In this document: positions 37,870-48,662 of the stretch, piece after piece
Layout: the number at the start of each line of letters is the position of its first letter
Position numbering within the stretch: the first letter of the stretch is position 1
NCBI RefSeq assembly: GCF_004521985.1
Contig: NZ_SBHZ01000001.1
Coordinates: 248,001-312,000, forward strand
Length of the DNA stretch: 64,000 nt
Source of the DNA: Ectopseudomonas khazarica
GTDB lineage: Bacteria > Pseudomonadota > Gammaproteobacteria > Pseudomonadales > Pseudomonadaceae
Direction of reading: 5' to 3'
The notes under the pieces: generated by a model
What the model was told of the DNA's origin: nothing
Databases searched by the model: none
What the model saw: only the letters and a program-made list of their open reading frames with translations
Program-made: the position numbers and the translations under genes

Positions 37870-37887
37870 CGTTTGTGCGAGCCGGGA

Positions 37888-39345
37888 TCAGTGCGCCCAG
37901 ATCAGCCCTACCAGCAGGTAGCAGATCAGCGTCACCAGCACCACGCCGAACAGATTGAGGGCGAAGCCCGCCTTGATCATCGACTGGATCTTCATGTGCC
38001 CGGTGCCGAACACGATGGCGTTGGGTGGCGTCGCCACCGGCATCATGAAGGCGCAGCTGGCGGCGATGGCGGCGGGAATCGCCAGCAGTTCCGCCGGCAT
38101 CCCCTGGGACACGGCGAGGGCGCCGAGCAGCGGCAGGAAGGCGGCGGCGGTCGCGGTGTTGGAGGTCACCTCGGTGAGGAAGATGATCACCAGGACCACC
38201 ACGCCGATCATCGCGATCACCGGCAGGGCGCCCAGCGCCCCCAGGCTCTGCGCGATCCACTCGGCCAGGCCGGTGCTGCGAATCACGCTGGCCAGCGACA
38301 GGCCGCCGCCGAACAGCAGCAGCACGCCCCAGGGCAGCTTGCTGGCGCTTTCCCAGTTCATCAGGAACACGCGCTTGCGGGTGTCCACCGGGATGATGAA
38401 CAGGGCCATGGCGGCTGCGATGGCGATGCTGGTGTCGTTGACGCCGGGTAACTTGTCGGCGATCAGCGGCTGGAATACCCAGGCCAGGGCGGTGAGCACG
38501 AACACCAGGGCCACCAGCTTCTCGCCACGACTCAGTGGGCCGAGTTCGGCCAGCTCGCTGCGGATCAGCTGCGAGCTGTCGTGGCCGGCCAGCTTGAAGC
38601 CACCACGGGTCAGCCACCACCAGGTGAGCACCAGCATCACGAACGCCACGGGCAGGCCCAGCAGCATCCATTGGCCGAAGCCGATCTGCACGTCGTAGTT
38701 CTCGGCCAGGAAGGCCGCCAGCAACGCGTTCGGCGGCGTGCCGATCAGCGTAGCGATGCCGCCGATACTGGCGGCGTAGGCGATGGCCAGCAGCAGTGCG
38801 GTGGCGAAGCGCTCGCGCTCGGCGCCACCGGAGTCCTGTTCGCCGGCAAGCATGGCCACCACCGACAGGCCGATGGGCAGCATCATGATGGTCGTGGCGG
38901 TGTTGCTCACCCACATGCTGAGGAAGGCGGTGGCCAGCATGAAGCCGGCGATCTGCCGGCTCGGCTTGCTGCCCACGGCCAGCAGCGTCATCAGCGCGAT
39001 GCGCTTGTGCAGGTTCCAGCGTTCCATGGCCAGGCCGAGGATGAAACCGCCGAGGAACAGGTAGATGGTCGGGTTGGCGTAGGGCGCGCTGGCGGCGTTG
39101 AGGCTGTCGATGCCCAGCGCCGGGATCAGCAGGATCGGCAGCAGCGACGTGGCCGGGATCGGGATGGCCTCGGTGGACCACCAGGTCGCCATCAGCAGGG
39201 TCAGGCCGATGGTGGCCCAGGCGGCACTGGAGAGTCCGGCAGGCGGTTCCGTGAGCAGGCAGGCGAGCAGCAGCAGTGGCCCGAGAATCAGGCCAATCCA
39301 CGCCGCCTTGGCAGGCGCCGTGGTTTCATTGGTGGTAACGGCCAT
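37888..39345 (-). CDS. DASS (SLC13) family sodium/anion symporter
   Basis: 485 residues with about 11-12 membrane helices. The family SNT motifs are MWVSNTATTIMMLPI (about residue 147) and EVTSNTATAAAFLP (about residue 395), each followed by TPPNA (IGTPPNALLAA, VATPPNAIVFG). Such proteins import di- or tricarboxylates or sulfate with Na+; the substrate cannot be told from sequence. No partner genes adjoin. Confidence 0.9.
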   Translation of the reverse strand: MAVTTNETTAPAKAAWIGLILGPLLLLACLLTEPPAGLSSAAWATIGLTLLMATWWSTEAIPIPATSLLPILLIPALGIDSLNAASAPYANPTIYLFLGGFILGLAMERWNLHKRIALMTLLAVGSKPSRQIAGFMLATAFLSMWVSNTATTIMMLPIGLSVVAMLAGEQDSGGAERERFATALLLAIAYAASIGGIATLIGTPPNALLAAFLAENYDVQIGFGQWMLLGLPVAFVMLVLTWWWLTRGGFKLAGHDSSQLIRSELAELGPLSRGEKLVALVFVLTALAWVFQPLIADKLPGVNDTSIAIAAAMALFIIPVDTRKRVFLMNWESASKLPWGVLLLFGGGLSLASVIRSTGLAEWIAQSLGALGALPVIAMIGVVVLVIIFLTEVTSNTATAAAFLPLLGALAVSQGMPAELLAIPAAIAASCAFMMPVATPPNAIVFGTGHMKIQSMIKAGFALNLFGVVLVTLICYLLVGLIWAH

Positions 39346-39427
39346 GGCGCTTCCTTCAGCGTAAAAAAGGCGGCTTTATAGCCCAGCGGGCGACTCTATG
39401 ACCACGCGCTGGCCCATCGGTTTTGCT

Positions 39428-40294
39428 TCAGTCTGTTTCACGCCTGTCGCGAGGCGCTGAAGAGGCTGGATCGCAGCGCGTGAACAGCGGTCCGCCGCAG
39501 CGGTTGCAGAACGCCGCACTGTGCTCATGGCGGGGTTTGCGGCAGTGCGGGCAGTCGTGCTCCATCTGGCCATCCTGGCGCATCGCATTGGCCAGTTCCG
39601 CCGTGAAGATGCCGGTCGGCACGGCGATGATCGAGTAGCCGGTGATCATCACCATCGTCGCCAGCATCTGCCCCAGCGGCGTCTTCGGCGTGATGTCGCC
39701 GAAGCCCACGGTGGTCAGCGTCACCACTGCCCAGTAGATGCTGGTGGGGATGCTGGTGAAACCGTGGGCCGGGCCTTCGACCACGTACATCAGCGCGCCG
39801 AACACCGTGACCAGGGTAGAGACGCTGACCAGGAAGACGATGATCTTCTGCTTGCTGCCACGTAGCGCCACCAGCAGGAAATTGGCCTGAGTCAGGTAGT
39901 GGCGCAGCTTGAGCACGCGGAAGATGCGCACCATGCGGATCGCGCGGACAATCATCAGGTACTGCGCGTCGGCGAACATCAGTGCCAGGATGGCCGGCAG
40001 CACGGCCAGCAGGTCGACCAGGCCGAAGAAGCTGAAGGCATAGCGCAGCGGCTTGGGCGAGCAGTACAGGCGCAAGGCGTATTCGACCGCGAACAGTGCG
40101 GTGAAGAACCACTCCAGCGCACTGAACAGCCCGGCGTACTGGTTGTGGAAGCGCTCGATGCTGTCGAGCATCACCACCACCAGGCTGGCGAGGATGGCCA
40201 CCAGCAGCCAGTTGTCGAAGCGCTGCGCTGCCGGCGTGCTGGTCTCGAAGATGATGATGTAGAGGCGCTGACGCCAGCTCTGCCGATTGTCCAT
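39428..40294 (-). CDS. Voltage-gated potassium channel with C-terminal zinc ribbon
   Basis: 288 residues from the ATG at 40294 (MDNRQSWRQRLYIIIFE). It has six membrane helices: an S4-like voltage sensor (RAIRMVRIFRVLKLRHY), then the pore with the K+ filter TVGFGD. The cytoplasmic tail carries two CxxC pairs (CPHC and CNRC about 15 residues apart), a zinc-ribbon pattern unusual for bacterial Kv channels. An upstream in-frame ATG exists at 40363 but lacks support. Confidence 0.88.
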   Translation of the reverse strand: MDNRQSWRQRLYIIIFETSTPAAQRFDNWLLVAILASLVVVMLDSIERFHNQYAGLFSALEWFFTALFAVEYALRLYCSPKPLRYAFSFFGLVDLLAVLPAILALMFADAQYLMIVRAIRMVRIFRVLKLRHYLTQANFLLVALRGSKQKIIVFLVSVSTLVTVFGALMYVVEGPAHGFTSIPTSIYWAVVTLTTVGFGDITPKTPLGQMLATMVMITGYSIIAVPTGIFTAELANAMRQDGQMEHDCPHCRKPRHEHSAAFCNRCGGPLFTRCDPASSAPRDRRETD

Positions 40295-40383
40295 GGCAAT
40301 GTCCGAAATCTGAAAAGGGGCACAGCCTAGGCAGGAAGGGGGGAGAGGGCAAGGGACGATCACCTCCTGCGCGCCTGCCCAGG

Positions 40384-40767
40384 CTACTCGCCTTCCAGCG
40401 ACGACTCCTCCCGTGGGTCGGCCAGGATGAAGCTGTCACCGGTCACTGCGGTGATGCGTGCCGTGCCCAGGTTGAGCAACTGCCACTGCCATTCCCCGTA
40501 GCGCGTGCGCAAGGTGCCGTGCGCCTGGCAGGGGCCGTGGAGGTACCAGTCGTGTTCCTGGCGCGGCGTGATGAGGATGGCGTGGCGCAGGAAGTCGGCG
40601 ACCATCGCCGCGCTGACGGTGAACGTCTGGCAGCCCTCCTGCTGCGGGCCGCTGCGATCCTCGCTGACGAGGATGTCGCTGACCGGGCCGATCAGGCTGG
40701 GGCTGGTTTCTGCGCTGGCCGTGGCTGCAGCCAGCAGCAGGCCGAGGCCGAGTGTGCGTCTGTCCAT
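40384..40767 (-). CDS. Small secreted protein of unknown function
   Basis: 127 residues from the ATG at 40767 (MDRRTLGLGLLLAAATASA, a cleavable signal peptide). The mature part holds two cysteines (GCQTFTV and GPCQAHG) that could form a disulfide, and ends in an acidic tail. No family recognised. It lies between the urea transporter and the K+ channel on the same strand. Confidence 0.65.
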   Translation of the reverse strand: MDRRTLGLGLLLAAATASAETSPSLIGPVSDILVSEDRSGPQQEGCQTFTVSAAMVADFLRHAILITPRQEHDWYLHGPCQAHGTLRTRYGEWQWQLLNLGTARITAVTGDSFILADPREESSLEGE

Positions 40768-40803
40768 GATCCTGGGGTTCCCTGAGCGGCTCATGGCGCG
40801 ATC

Positions 40804-41718
40804 TTAACCTGTCGGCGTGCTGTCCTTCACTGCGCGCTGCCAGCTTTGTGCGCCGGCTCTGATCAGCCAGCAGGTCAGGATGAACGGCATGGTCAGGGCC
40901 GGCAGCCCGACGGCGCTGAAACCCGGCTGCAGGATCAGGGCGAGGAGGATGCCCGCTGCCGGTGCCAGCGGGCTGCGGTGCACCTGGGCCAGGGCGATGG
41001 CCGCGAGGCTGGCGTTGTAACCAAACAGGCCGGCCAGTGCCCCCTCGTCGGGCCAGCCCTGGGTGATTGCCAGGGCGAGCCCGCCACTCGAGCCGAGCAG
41101 CGCCCAGAAGGCCGCACGGCCATCGGCCAGACGCAGGCCGAGCAGCAGGCACAGTCCGGCCAGTGGCGAGTCGAGGAAGATGACCTGGCCGAGGCCGCGC
41201 AGCACGGCCAGCAGCAGCTGCAGCGCGTTCAGCTCAGGTATGCCGGGGGGCGCTGGTGGTGTGTCGGTCGGCCATTGCAGCTGGGCCGTCAGCGCCAGGA
41301 GCAACCAGCCCAGCAGCACGAAGGGGAAGGTGAAGGCCGGTAGCCAGCCCTGTTGGCGCATGCGCTGCATCCAGGGGGCCAGCAACAGGCTGGAAAGGCC
41401 GGCGCTGGTGAGGATCAGCACGGGCAGCAGTGGTGTCCAGGGCAGTTTCAGGCTGAGCAGCAGGCCGAGCAGGATGCCGTTGTAGCCGTACAGGCCGATG
41501 GCGATGTCCGCGGGCGGGTAACCGCGGCGCTGCGCGACCAGGGTCGAGGTCAGGCCGCCGAGCAGGGCGCCGGCGAGCAGTTCCGGCGCGCCGACGAGGA
41601 TGGCCAGCAGCACCAGCAGGCCACAGCCCGGGTGTTGCTGGAGGAATATCTGGGCGAAGCCGCTGAGCAGGGCGCGCAGGCTCCGCAGGGCGGGGTAGGC
41701 AGTTGTCAGTGGACGCAT
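40804..41718 (-). CDS. Urea transporter (UT family)
   Basis: 304 residues from the ATG at 41718 (MRPLTTAYPALRSLRALLSG). It has about ten membrane helices in two homologous halves. Each half has the UT signature LYGYNGILLGLLL and LFGYNASLAAIALA. These channels carry urea down its gradient. Urea is a product of ureidoglycolate breakdown, whose genes lie 18 kb away in this window. Confidence 0.85.
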   Translation of the reverse strand: MRPLTTAYPALRSLRALLSGFAQIFLQQHPGCGLLVLLAILVGAPELLAGALLGGLTSTLVAQRRGYPPADIAIGLYGYNGILLGLLLSLKLPWTPLLPVLILTSAGLSSLLLAPWMQRMRQQGWLPAFTFPFVLLGWLLLALTAQLQWPTDTPPAPPGIPELNALQLLLAVLRGLGQVIFLDSPLAGLCLLLGLRLADGRAAFWALLGSSGGLALAITQGWPDEGALAGLFGYNASLAAIALAQVHRSPLAPAAGILLALILQPGFSAVGLPALTMPFILTCWLIRAGAQSWQRAVKDSTPTG

Positions 41719-41740
41719 GATCGATGTGCCAAGAGAGCTG

Positions 41741-41776
41741 TCTCCCCCAGCCCCTCTCCCGTACGCGGGAGAGGGG
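41741..41776 (+). repeat. Intergenic palindromic repeat, copy 1
   Basis: TCTCCCCCAG followed by CCCCTCTCCC, a 6-base loop (GTACGC) and GGGAGAGGGG. The same element with loop ATGAAT is at 62591-62626; a shorter relative is at 46772-46800. It sits between pyk and the urea transporter. Confidence 0.75.
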
Positions 41777-41864
41777 CGCCGTCCGGGCGGCTCGACGGCT
41801 CTGTGCAGGGCCGCCGGCGCGGTGCGTAGCCCAGCTGGAATCCCGGACGGGAGGCTGGGGCATT

Positions 41865-41886
41865 CCCCGGATTTCATCCGGGCTAC
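41865..41886 (-). repeat. Intergenic palindromic repeat (GTAGCCCGGAT family)
   Basis: Read on the minus strand it is GTAGCCCGGATGAAATCCGG plus GG, identical over 22 bases to 62661-62682 on the plus strand. A degraded plus-strand copy lies at 41826-41846. It ends 4 bp before the pyk stop and could act as a transcription end. Region 41719-41889 holds only these repeats. Confidence 0.75.
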
Positions 41887-41889
41887 GCC

Positions 41890-43305
41890 TCAATGCAGCG
41901 TTTCGATCCTCAGGCTGTTGGTGCTGCCTGGCTGGCCGAAGGGTTCGCCGGCGGTGATCACCACCGTCTCGCCGCGCTTGGCCATGCCCTGGGCCTGGGC
42001 GATCTCCAGGGCGGTGCTGGTGACTTCCTCGACCTTGCGCAGGCGTTCGTTGACCACCGAGTAGATGCCCCAGGCCACGGTCAGGCGGCGGGCGGTGGTC
42101 AGGCTCGGCGTCAGGCTCAGGATCGGGGCTTTCGGCCGTTCCCGCGAGGCGCGCAGGCTGCTGGCGCCGGACTCGCTGTAGTTGACCAGCGCGGCGACCG
42201 GGAGGATCGAGCTGATGCGGCGAATGGCGCAGCTGATGGCATCGCTGGCCGTGGCTTCGGCCTGCGGACGGCCGACGTCGAGCTGGCTCTGGTAGTCCGG
42301 GCCGCTCTCCACCTGGCGGATGATCTTGCTCATCATCTGCACGGTTTCCAGCGGATAGTCGCCGGAGGCGGTTTCTGCCGACAGCATCACCGCATCGGCG
42401 CCTTCGGCCACGGCGTTGGCCACGTCGGTGACTTCGGCGCGGGTCGGCGCCGGGGAGAAACGCATGGACTCGAGCATCTGCGTGGCTACCACCACCGGGC
42501 GGCCAAGCTGACGGCAGGTGCGCACGATGTCTTTCTGGATGCGTGGCACGTTCTCCGCCGGGACTTCCACGCCCAGATCACCGCGCGCGACCATGATGGC
42601 GTCGCACAGCCTGGCGATGTCTTCCAGGTGGGTGACGGCCGAGGGTTTCTCGATCTTGGCCATGAGGAAGGCCTTGCCACCGATCAGTTCGCGGGCTTCG
42701 ATGATGTCCTCGGGGCGCTGCACGAACGACAGCGCCACCCAGTCCACGCCCAGCTCCAGGCCGAAGGCCAGGTCGCGGCGGTCCTTCTCGGTCAGCGGCG
42801 ACAGCTGCAGCACGGCCTCGGGCACGTTGACGCCCTTGCGGTCGGACAGCTCGCCACCGGCCACCACGCAGGTGTCTACGGCGTCGCGCTGCTTGCCGGT
42901 CACCTTCAGGCGCAGGCGGCCGTCGTCCAGCAGCAGGCTCATGCCCGGCTGCAGGGCCTCGATGATTTCCGGATGGGGCAGGTTGACCCGGCTGGCGTCA
43001 CCGGGCGTGGCGTCCAGATCTAGGCGCAGGCTCTGGCCGTTGACCAGTTGCACCTTGCCTTCGGCAAAGCGGCCGACGCGCAGTTTCGGCCCCTGCAGGT
43101 CCATGAGGATGCCGATGGGCTGATTCAGCTCGCGCTCCACGTCGCGTACCCACTGGTAGCGCTGGGCATGATCGGCATGTTCGCCGTGGCTGAAGTTGAG
43201 ACGGAACAGGTTGACCCCGGCCTCCACCAGCTGGCGGATATGCGCGGCGTCGCGAATCGCCGGGCCGAGGGTGGCGAGGATCTTCACTTTCTTGTCAGCG
43301 TTCAT
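41890..43305 (-). CDS. pyk: Pyruvate kinase
   Basis: 471 residues from the ATG at 43305 (MNADKKVKILATLGPAIRDA). Catalytic segments: LNFSHGEHADH near the N-terminus, MAKIEKPSAV with the catalytic Lys, MVARGDLGVEVPAENVPRIQ, and VATQMLESM. It converts phosphoenolpyruvate to pyruvate. The start overlaps the ttuD stop by 4 bases (ATGA), so it is the last step of the glyoxylate-to-pyruvate operon. This is the operon-linked paralogue called PykF in P. aeruginosa. Confidence 0.95.
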   Translation of the reverse strand: MNADKKVKILATLGPAIRDAAHIRQLVEAGVNLFRLNFSHGEHADHAQRYQWVRDVERELNQPIGILMDLQGPKLRVGRFAEGKVQLVNGQSLRLDLDATPGDASRVNLPHPEIIEALQPGMSLLLDDGRLRLKVTGKQRDAVDTCVVAGGELSDRKGVNVPEAVLQLSPLTEKDRRDLAFGLELGVDWVALSFVQRPEDIIEARELIGGKAFLMAKIEKPSAVTHLEDIARLCDAIMVARGDLGVEVPAENVPRIQKDIVRTCRQLGRPVVVATQMLESMRFSPAPTRAEVTDVANAVAEGADAVMLSAETASGDYPLETVQMMSKIIRQVESGPDYQSQLDVGRPQAEATASDAISCAIRRISSILPVAALVNYSESGASSLRASRERPKAPILSLTPSLTTARRLTVAWGIYSVVNERLRKVEEVTSTALEIAQAQGMAKRGETVVITAGEPFGQPGSTNSLRIETLH

Positions 43306-44576
43306 TGGGTTGGGGCCTCGAGAATCAGGAGAGCGCGGAAATCGTTGACGTTGGTACGGGTCGGCCCGGTGACGATCAGCTCGTCGAGGGCGGCGAAGTA
43401 GCCGTAGCCGTTGTTGTTGTCCAGTTCGTCGCGGGCAGACAGGCCCTTGATGCCGGCACGGGCATAGCTGTAGGGCGTCATGATGGCGCCGGCGTTGTCT
43501 TCGGAGCCGTCGATGCCGTCGGTGTCGCCGGCCAGCGCATAGACACCGGGCAGGCCCTTGAGGCTGTCGGTGAGGCTGAGAAGGAACTCGGCGTTGCGCC
43601 CGCCGCGCCCGTTGCCGCGTACGGTCACGGTGGTTTCGCCACCGGAGAGGATCACGCACGGCGGCTTGATCGGCTGGCCGTGCAGCTGCACCTGGCGGGC
43701 GATACCGGCGTGCACCTTGGCCACGTCGCGCGATTCGCCTTCCAGGTCGCCGAGGATCAGCACCGGCAGGCCAGCCGCCTCGGCCCTGGCGGCAGCGGCG
43801 TCGAGTGACTGCTGTGGGGTGGCGATCAGCTGGAAGTGGCTGCGGGCGAGTACCGGATCACCCGGCTTGACCGTTTCCGAGCGCGGGTCCTGCAGCCAGC
43901 TGCGCACGTTGCTCGGGATGTCTATGGCGTAGCGCGCGAGGATCGCCAGGGCCTCGGCCGAGGTGGTCGGGTCGCTCACGGTGGGGCCGGACGCGATCAC
44001 CGTGGCTTCGTCGCCGGGCACGTCGGAGATGGCGTAGGTGTAGACGGTGGCCGGCCAGCAGGCCTTGGCCAGGCGGCCGCCCTTGATCGCCGAGAGGTGC
44101 TTGCGCACGCAGTTCATCTCGCCGATGGTGGCGCCGGATTTCAGCAGCGCCTTGTTGATCGCCTGCTTGTCGGTCAGCGAGATACCCGCCGCCGGCAGGG
44201 CCAGCAGCGAGGAGCCTCCGCCGGAGAGGAGGAAGATCACCCGGTCGTCTTCCGAGAGGTTGGACACCAGCTCCAGCACGCGACGGGCGACGCGCTCGCC
44301 GGCGTCGTCCGGCACCGGGTGGGCGGCTTCCACCACTTCGATCTTCTTGCACTCGGCGCCGTGTTCGTAGCGGGTCACCACCAGGCCGCTCACCTCACCT
44401 TGCCACTCCTGCTCGATGACCTCGGCCATGGCCGCAGCCGCCTTGCCGGCACCGATGACGATGACGCGGCCGCTGCGGTCGGCGGGCAGGTGGTCGGCCA
44501 GCACCTGGCGCGGATGCGCGGCGGCGATGGCGGTGGCGAACAGGTCGCGCAGCAGGCGTTGCGGATCGAAGGTCAT
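43302..44576 (-). CDS. ttuD: Glycerate 2-kinase / hydroxypyruvate reductase TtuD
   Basis: 424 residues from the ATG at 44576 (MTFDPQRLLRDLFATAIAAA). An N-terminal GckA/DUF4147 domain (VIGAGKAAAAMAEVIEQEW, FLLSGGGSSLLALP) is followed by a C-terminal MOFRL domain (ALAGDTDGIDGSEDNAGAI). Homologues are annotated as hydroxypyruvate reductase, but this fold is glycerate 2-kinase, which fits a path from GlxR glycerate to 2-phosphoglycerate. It overlaps pyk. Confidence 0.93.
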   Translation of the reverse strand: MTFDPQRLLRDLFATAIAAAHPRQVLADHLPADRSGRVIVIGAGKAAAAMAEVIEQEWQGEVSGLVVTRYEHGAECKKIEVVEAAHPVPDDAGERVARRVLELVSNLSEDDRVIFLLSGGGSSLLALPAAGISLTDKQAINKALLKSGATIGEMNCVRKHLSAIKGGRLAKACWPATVYTYAISDVPGDEATVIASGPTVSDPTTSAEALAILARYAIDIPSNVRSWLQDPRSETVKPGDPVLARSHFQLIATPQQSLDAAAARAEAAGLPVLILGDLEGESRDVAKVHAGIARQVQLHGQPIKPPCVILSGGETTVTVRGNGRGGRNAEFLLSLTDSLKGLPGVYALAGDTDGIDGSEDNAGAIMTPYSYARAGIKGLSARDELDNNNGYGYFAALDELIVTGPTRTNVNDFRALLILEAPTQ

Positions 44577-44747
44577 GGCGGTGTTCTCTTGGTCTTGGCT
44601 TGAGAGTCGCGCAGCGACGCCTTTCTTCATGGCCTTCTCCTGGCGGGAGCAGGTGGCGCGAAACGCCGGATGAGGGAGGCGGGCAGGCCGCGTAGGAGTC
44701 GATGAGCCGGGGTGCCTGCGCGGCATGTCCGTCAGGGTGATGCTGGA

Positions 44748-44798
44748 TCGATTCCATTCCCCAGGCGCCGCCTGGCAGCACCTGGGGAATGGAATCGA
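44748..44798. repeat. Long perfect inverted repeat between glxR and ttuD
   Basis: TCGATTCCATTCCCCAGG (44748-44765) and its exact complement (44781-44798) flank 15 bases. An alternative smaller palindrome, CCAGGCG-C-CGCCTGG, spans 44761-44775. There is no T run, so it is not a standard terminator; mutually exclusive hairpins are possible. Apart from this and the REP pair at 44872, 44577-44940 shows no gene. Confidence 0.7.
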
Positions 44799-44871
44799 CC
44801 AACCTGGCAATCGGGCCGTGACACCTCCTGCCAGGAAGGTCGAAAGGGTGGGCGAAGGACTCAGGGAGCCC

Positions 44872-44918
44872 GTGGGAGGGGCTTCAGCCGCGACAGTCGC
44901 CGCTGAAGCGCCTCCCAC
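44872..44918. repeat. Pseudomonas REP-type inverted pair
   Basis: GTGGGAGGGGCTTCAGCCGC on the left is answered by GCCGCTGAAGCGCCTCCCAC on the right. This is the common Pseudomonas GTGGGAGSGGCTTCAGCCGCGA element in back-to-back form. It lies 22 bp beyond the glxR stop. Confidence 0.8.
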
Positions 44919-44940
44919 AAGATCTGTTCCCGAATCGGCT

Positions 44941-45837
44941 TCAGGCCTTTTCGCCGCGGATATTGAAGTTGGCCATGTGCTCCAGACCCTTGATCAGGGC
45001 GGAGTGATCCCAGCCGCTGCCGCCGAGGGCCGCGCAGGTGCTGAACACCTGCTGGGCATTGGCGGTGTTGGGCAGGTTCAGGCCCAGCTCGCGGGCACCG
45101 GACAGCGCCAGGTTGAGGTCCTTCTGGTGCAGGCTGATGCGGAAGCCCGGGTCGAAGGTGCCCTTGATCATGCGTTCGCCGTGCACTTCGAGGATCTTCG
45201 AGCCGGCGAAGCCGCCGGACAGCGCTTCACGCACCTTGGCCGGATCGGCGCCGTTGCGGGCGGCGAACAGCAGGGCTTCGGCCACGGCCTGGATGTTCAG
45301 GGCGACGATGATCTGGTTGGCCACCTTGGCAGTCTGGCCGTCGCCGTTGCCGCCGACGCGGGTGATGTTCTTGCCCATGGACTGGAACAGCGGCAGAGCG
45401 CGTTCGAAGGCGTTCGGGCAGCCACCGACCATGATCGACAGGGTCGCGGCCTTGGCACCGACTTCGCCGCCGGATACCGGGGCGTCCAGGTAGGCGGCGC
45501 CGGTGGCCTTGATCTTCTCGGCGAAGGCCTTGGTGGCGGTGGGCGAGATCGAACTCATGTCGATCACCACCTTGCCGGCGCCGACGCCGCTCGCCACGCC
45601 GTTGTCGCGGAACAGCACGTCTTCGACCTGCGGGGTGTCCGGCACCATGACGATGATGAACTCGGCTTCCTGCGCGACTTCCTGCGGGTTGGCCAGGGCG
45701 ATGGCGCCGGCGGCCAGGAGGTCGGCAGGAGCCGGGTCGTGGTGCTCCGAGAGGAACAGGGTGTGGCCGGCTTTCTGCAGGTTCTGCGCCATGGGTTTGC
45801 CCATGATGCCGGTGCCGATGAATCCGATTTTAGCCAT
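44941..45837 (-). CDS. glxR: 2-hydroxy-3-oxopropionate (tartronate semialdehyde) reductase GlxR
   Basis: 298 residues. The N-terminal Rossmann motif is GFIGTGIMGKPMAQNL, the substrate motif DAPVSGGEVGA is near residue 120, and the catalytic Lys lies in GNGDGQTAKVANQ. It reduces tartronate semialdehyde, the Gcl product, to glycerate. It is downstream of hyi on the minus strand, separated by a 130-bp REP-containing gap. Confidence 0.95.
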   Translation of the reverse strand: MAKIGFIGTGIMGKPMAQNLQKAGHTLFLSEHHDPAPADLLAAGAIALANPQEVAQEAEFIIVMVPDTPQVEDVLFRDNGVASGVGAGKVVIDMSSISPTATKAFAEKIKATGAAYLDAPVSGGEVGAKAATLSIMVGGCPNAFERALPLFQSMGKNITRVGGNGDGQTAKVANQIIVALNIQAVAEALLFAARNGADPAKVREALSGGFAGSKILEVHGERMIKGTFDPGFRISLHQKDLNLALSGARELGLNLPNTANAQQVFSTCAALGGSGWDHSALIKGLEHMANFNIRGEKA

Positions 45838-45871
45838 GAGAGATAACCTCGTTGTAGGTGATGAACCGAGC

Positions 45872-45958
45872 CTGTAGGGGCGGGTTTACCCGCGAAACGG
45901 ACGCCGCGGTGAGTGGCACCGGCTTCGCCGGTGGTCGCGGATGAATCCGCTCCTACAG
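45872..45958. repeat. Pseudomonas REP doublet (REPIN-like)
   Basis: CTGTAGGGGCGGGTTTACCC on the left faces GGATGAATCCGCTCCTACAG on the right in inverted orientation. A central CACCGGCTTCGCCGGTG hairpin (45918-45934) lies between them. It is typical of paired Pseudomonas REP elements and fills the gap between hyi and glxR. Confidence 0.82.
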
Positions 45959-45967
45959 GTGCAGCTT

Positions 45968-46750
45968 TCAGATTGCGTTGTGCGCTTTCATCCAGCCGAG
46001 GCCGGCAGCGGTGGTGGTTGCCGGCTTGTATTCACAGCCGACCCAGCCCTGGTAGCCGATGCGGTCCAGGTGCTCGAAGAGGAAGCGGTAGTTGATTTCG
46101 CCGGTACCCGGCTCGTTGCGGCCCGGGTTGTCGGCCAGCTGCACGTGGTTGATGGCGGCCAGGTTGGTCTCGACGGTACGGGCGAGGTCACCTTCCATGA
46201 TCTGCATGTGGTAGATGTCGTACTGCAGGTACAGGTTGGTGCTGCCGACCTTGTCGCGAATCTCCAGGGCCTGGCGGGTGTTGTTCAGGTAGAAGCCGGG
46301 GATGTCGCGGGTGTTGATGGCTTCCATGACCAGGCGGATGCCGGCCGCTTCGAGCTTGCCTGCCGCGTAGCGCAGGTTGTCGACGAAGGTCTTCTCCACG
46401 GTGGCGCAGTCCACGCCCTGCGGGCGGATGCCGGCCAGGCAGTTGATCTGCTTGTTGCCCAGTACCTGGGCGTAGGCGATGGCCTGGTCGACGCCCGCGC
46501 GGAACTCCTCGACGCGATCCGGGTGGCAGGCGATGCCGCGCTCGCCCTTGCCCCAGTCACCGGCTGGCAGGTTGAACAGCACTTGGCTCAGGGCGTTGGC
46601 GTCCAGGCGGGCCTTGATCTCTTCTGCCGCGAAGTCATAGGGGAAGAGGTATTCCACACCGCTGAAGCCGGCTTCGGCGGCGGCGGCGAAACGGTCCAGG
46701 AAGTCCACCTCGGTGAACAGCATGGACAGGTTGGCAGCAAAACGGGGCAT
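45968..46750 (-). CDS. hyi: Hydroxypyruvate isomerase
   Basis: 260 residues from the ATG at 46750 (MPRFAANLSMLFTEVDFLDR). A TIM-barrel of the xylose-isomerase/AP-endonuclease-2 type with VEYLFPYDF, VMEAINTRDIPGFYL and DIYHMQIMEGD. It interconverts hydroxypyruvate and tartronate semialdehyde. It lies between gcl and glxR. Confidence 0.93.
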   Translation of the reverse strand: MPRFAANLSMLFTEVDFLDRFAAAAEAGFSGVEYLFPYDFAAEEIKARLDANALSQVLFNLPAGDWGKGERGIACHPDRVEEFRAGVDQAIAYAQVLGNKQINCLAGIRPQGVDCATVEKTFVDNLRYAAGKLEAAGIRLVMEAINTRDIPGFYLNNTRQALEIRDKVGSTNLYLQYDIYHMQIMEGDLARTVETNLAAINHVQLADNPGRNEPGTGEINYRFLFEHLDRIGYQGWVGCEYKPATTTAAGLGWMKAHNAI

Positions 46751-46771
46751 GGTGTCGCTCCTTTCGTGTGT

Positions 46772-46800
46772 CTCCCCTCGCCCGCAGGCGGGAGAGGGGA
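46772..46800 (+). repeat. Intergenic palindromic repeat between gcl and hyi
   Basis: Imperfect hairpin beginning CTCCCCTCGCCCGC and ending GCGGGAGAGGGGA around a single A. It is related to the repeats at 41741 and 62591. Confidence 0.6.
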
Positions 46801-46809
46801 TGGGTTGCA

Positions 46810-48585
<1,776 letters not shown>

Positions 48586-48662
48586 GACCATTGTTCTCCG
48601 AGTCGGTGGTTTTTCTTCTTGGGAGCAAGGATGACGGCTGTACCGGAACGACGGAATTGTTG

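Noticed and set aside
43302..44918. Extended ttuD start near 44918
   Set aside because: The extra N-terminus is translated from the REP and inverted repeats; MTFDPQRLL at 44576 matches the family start.
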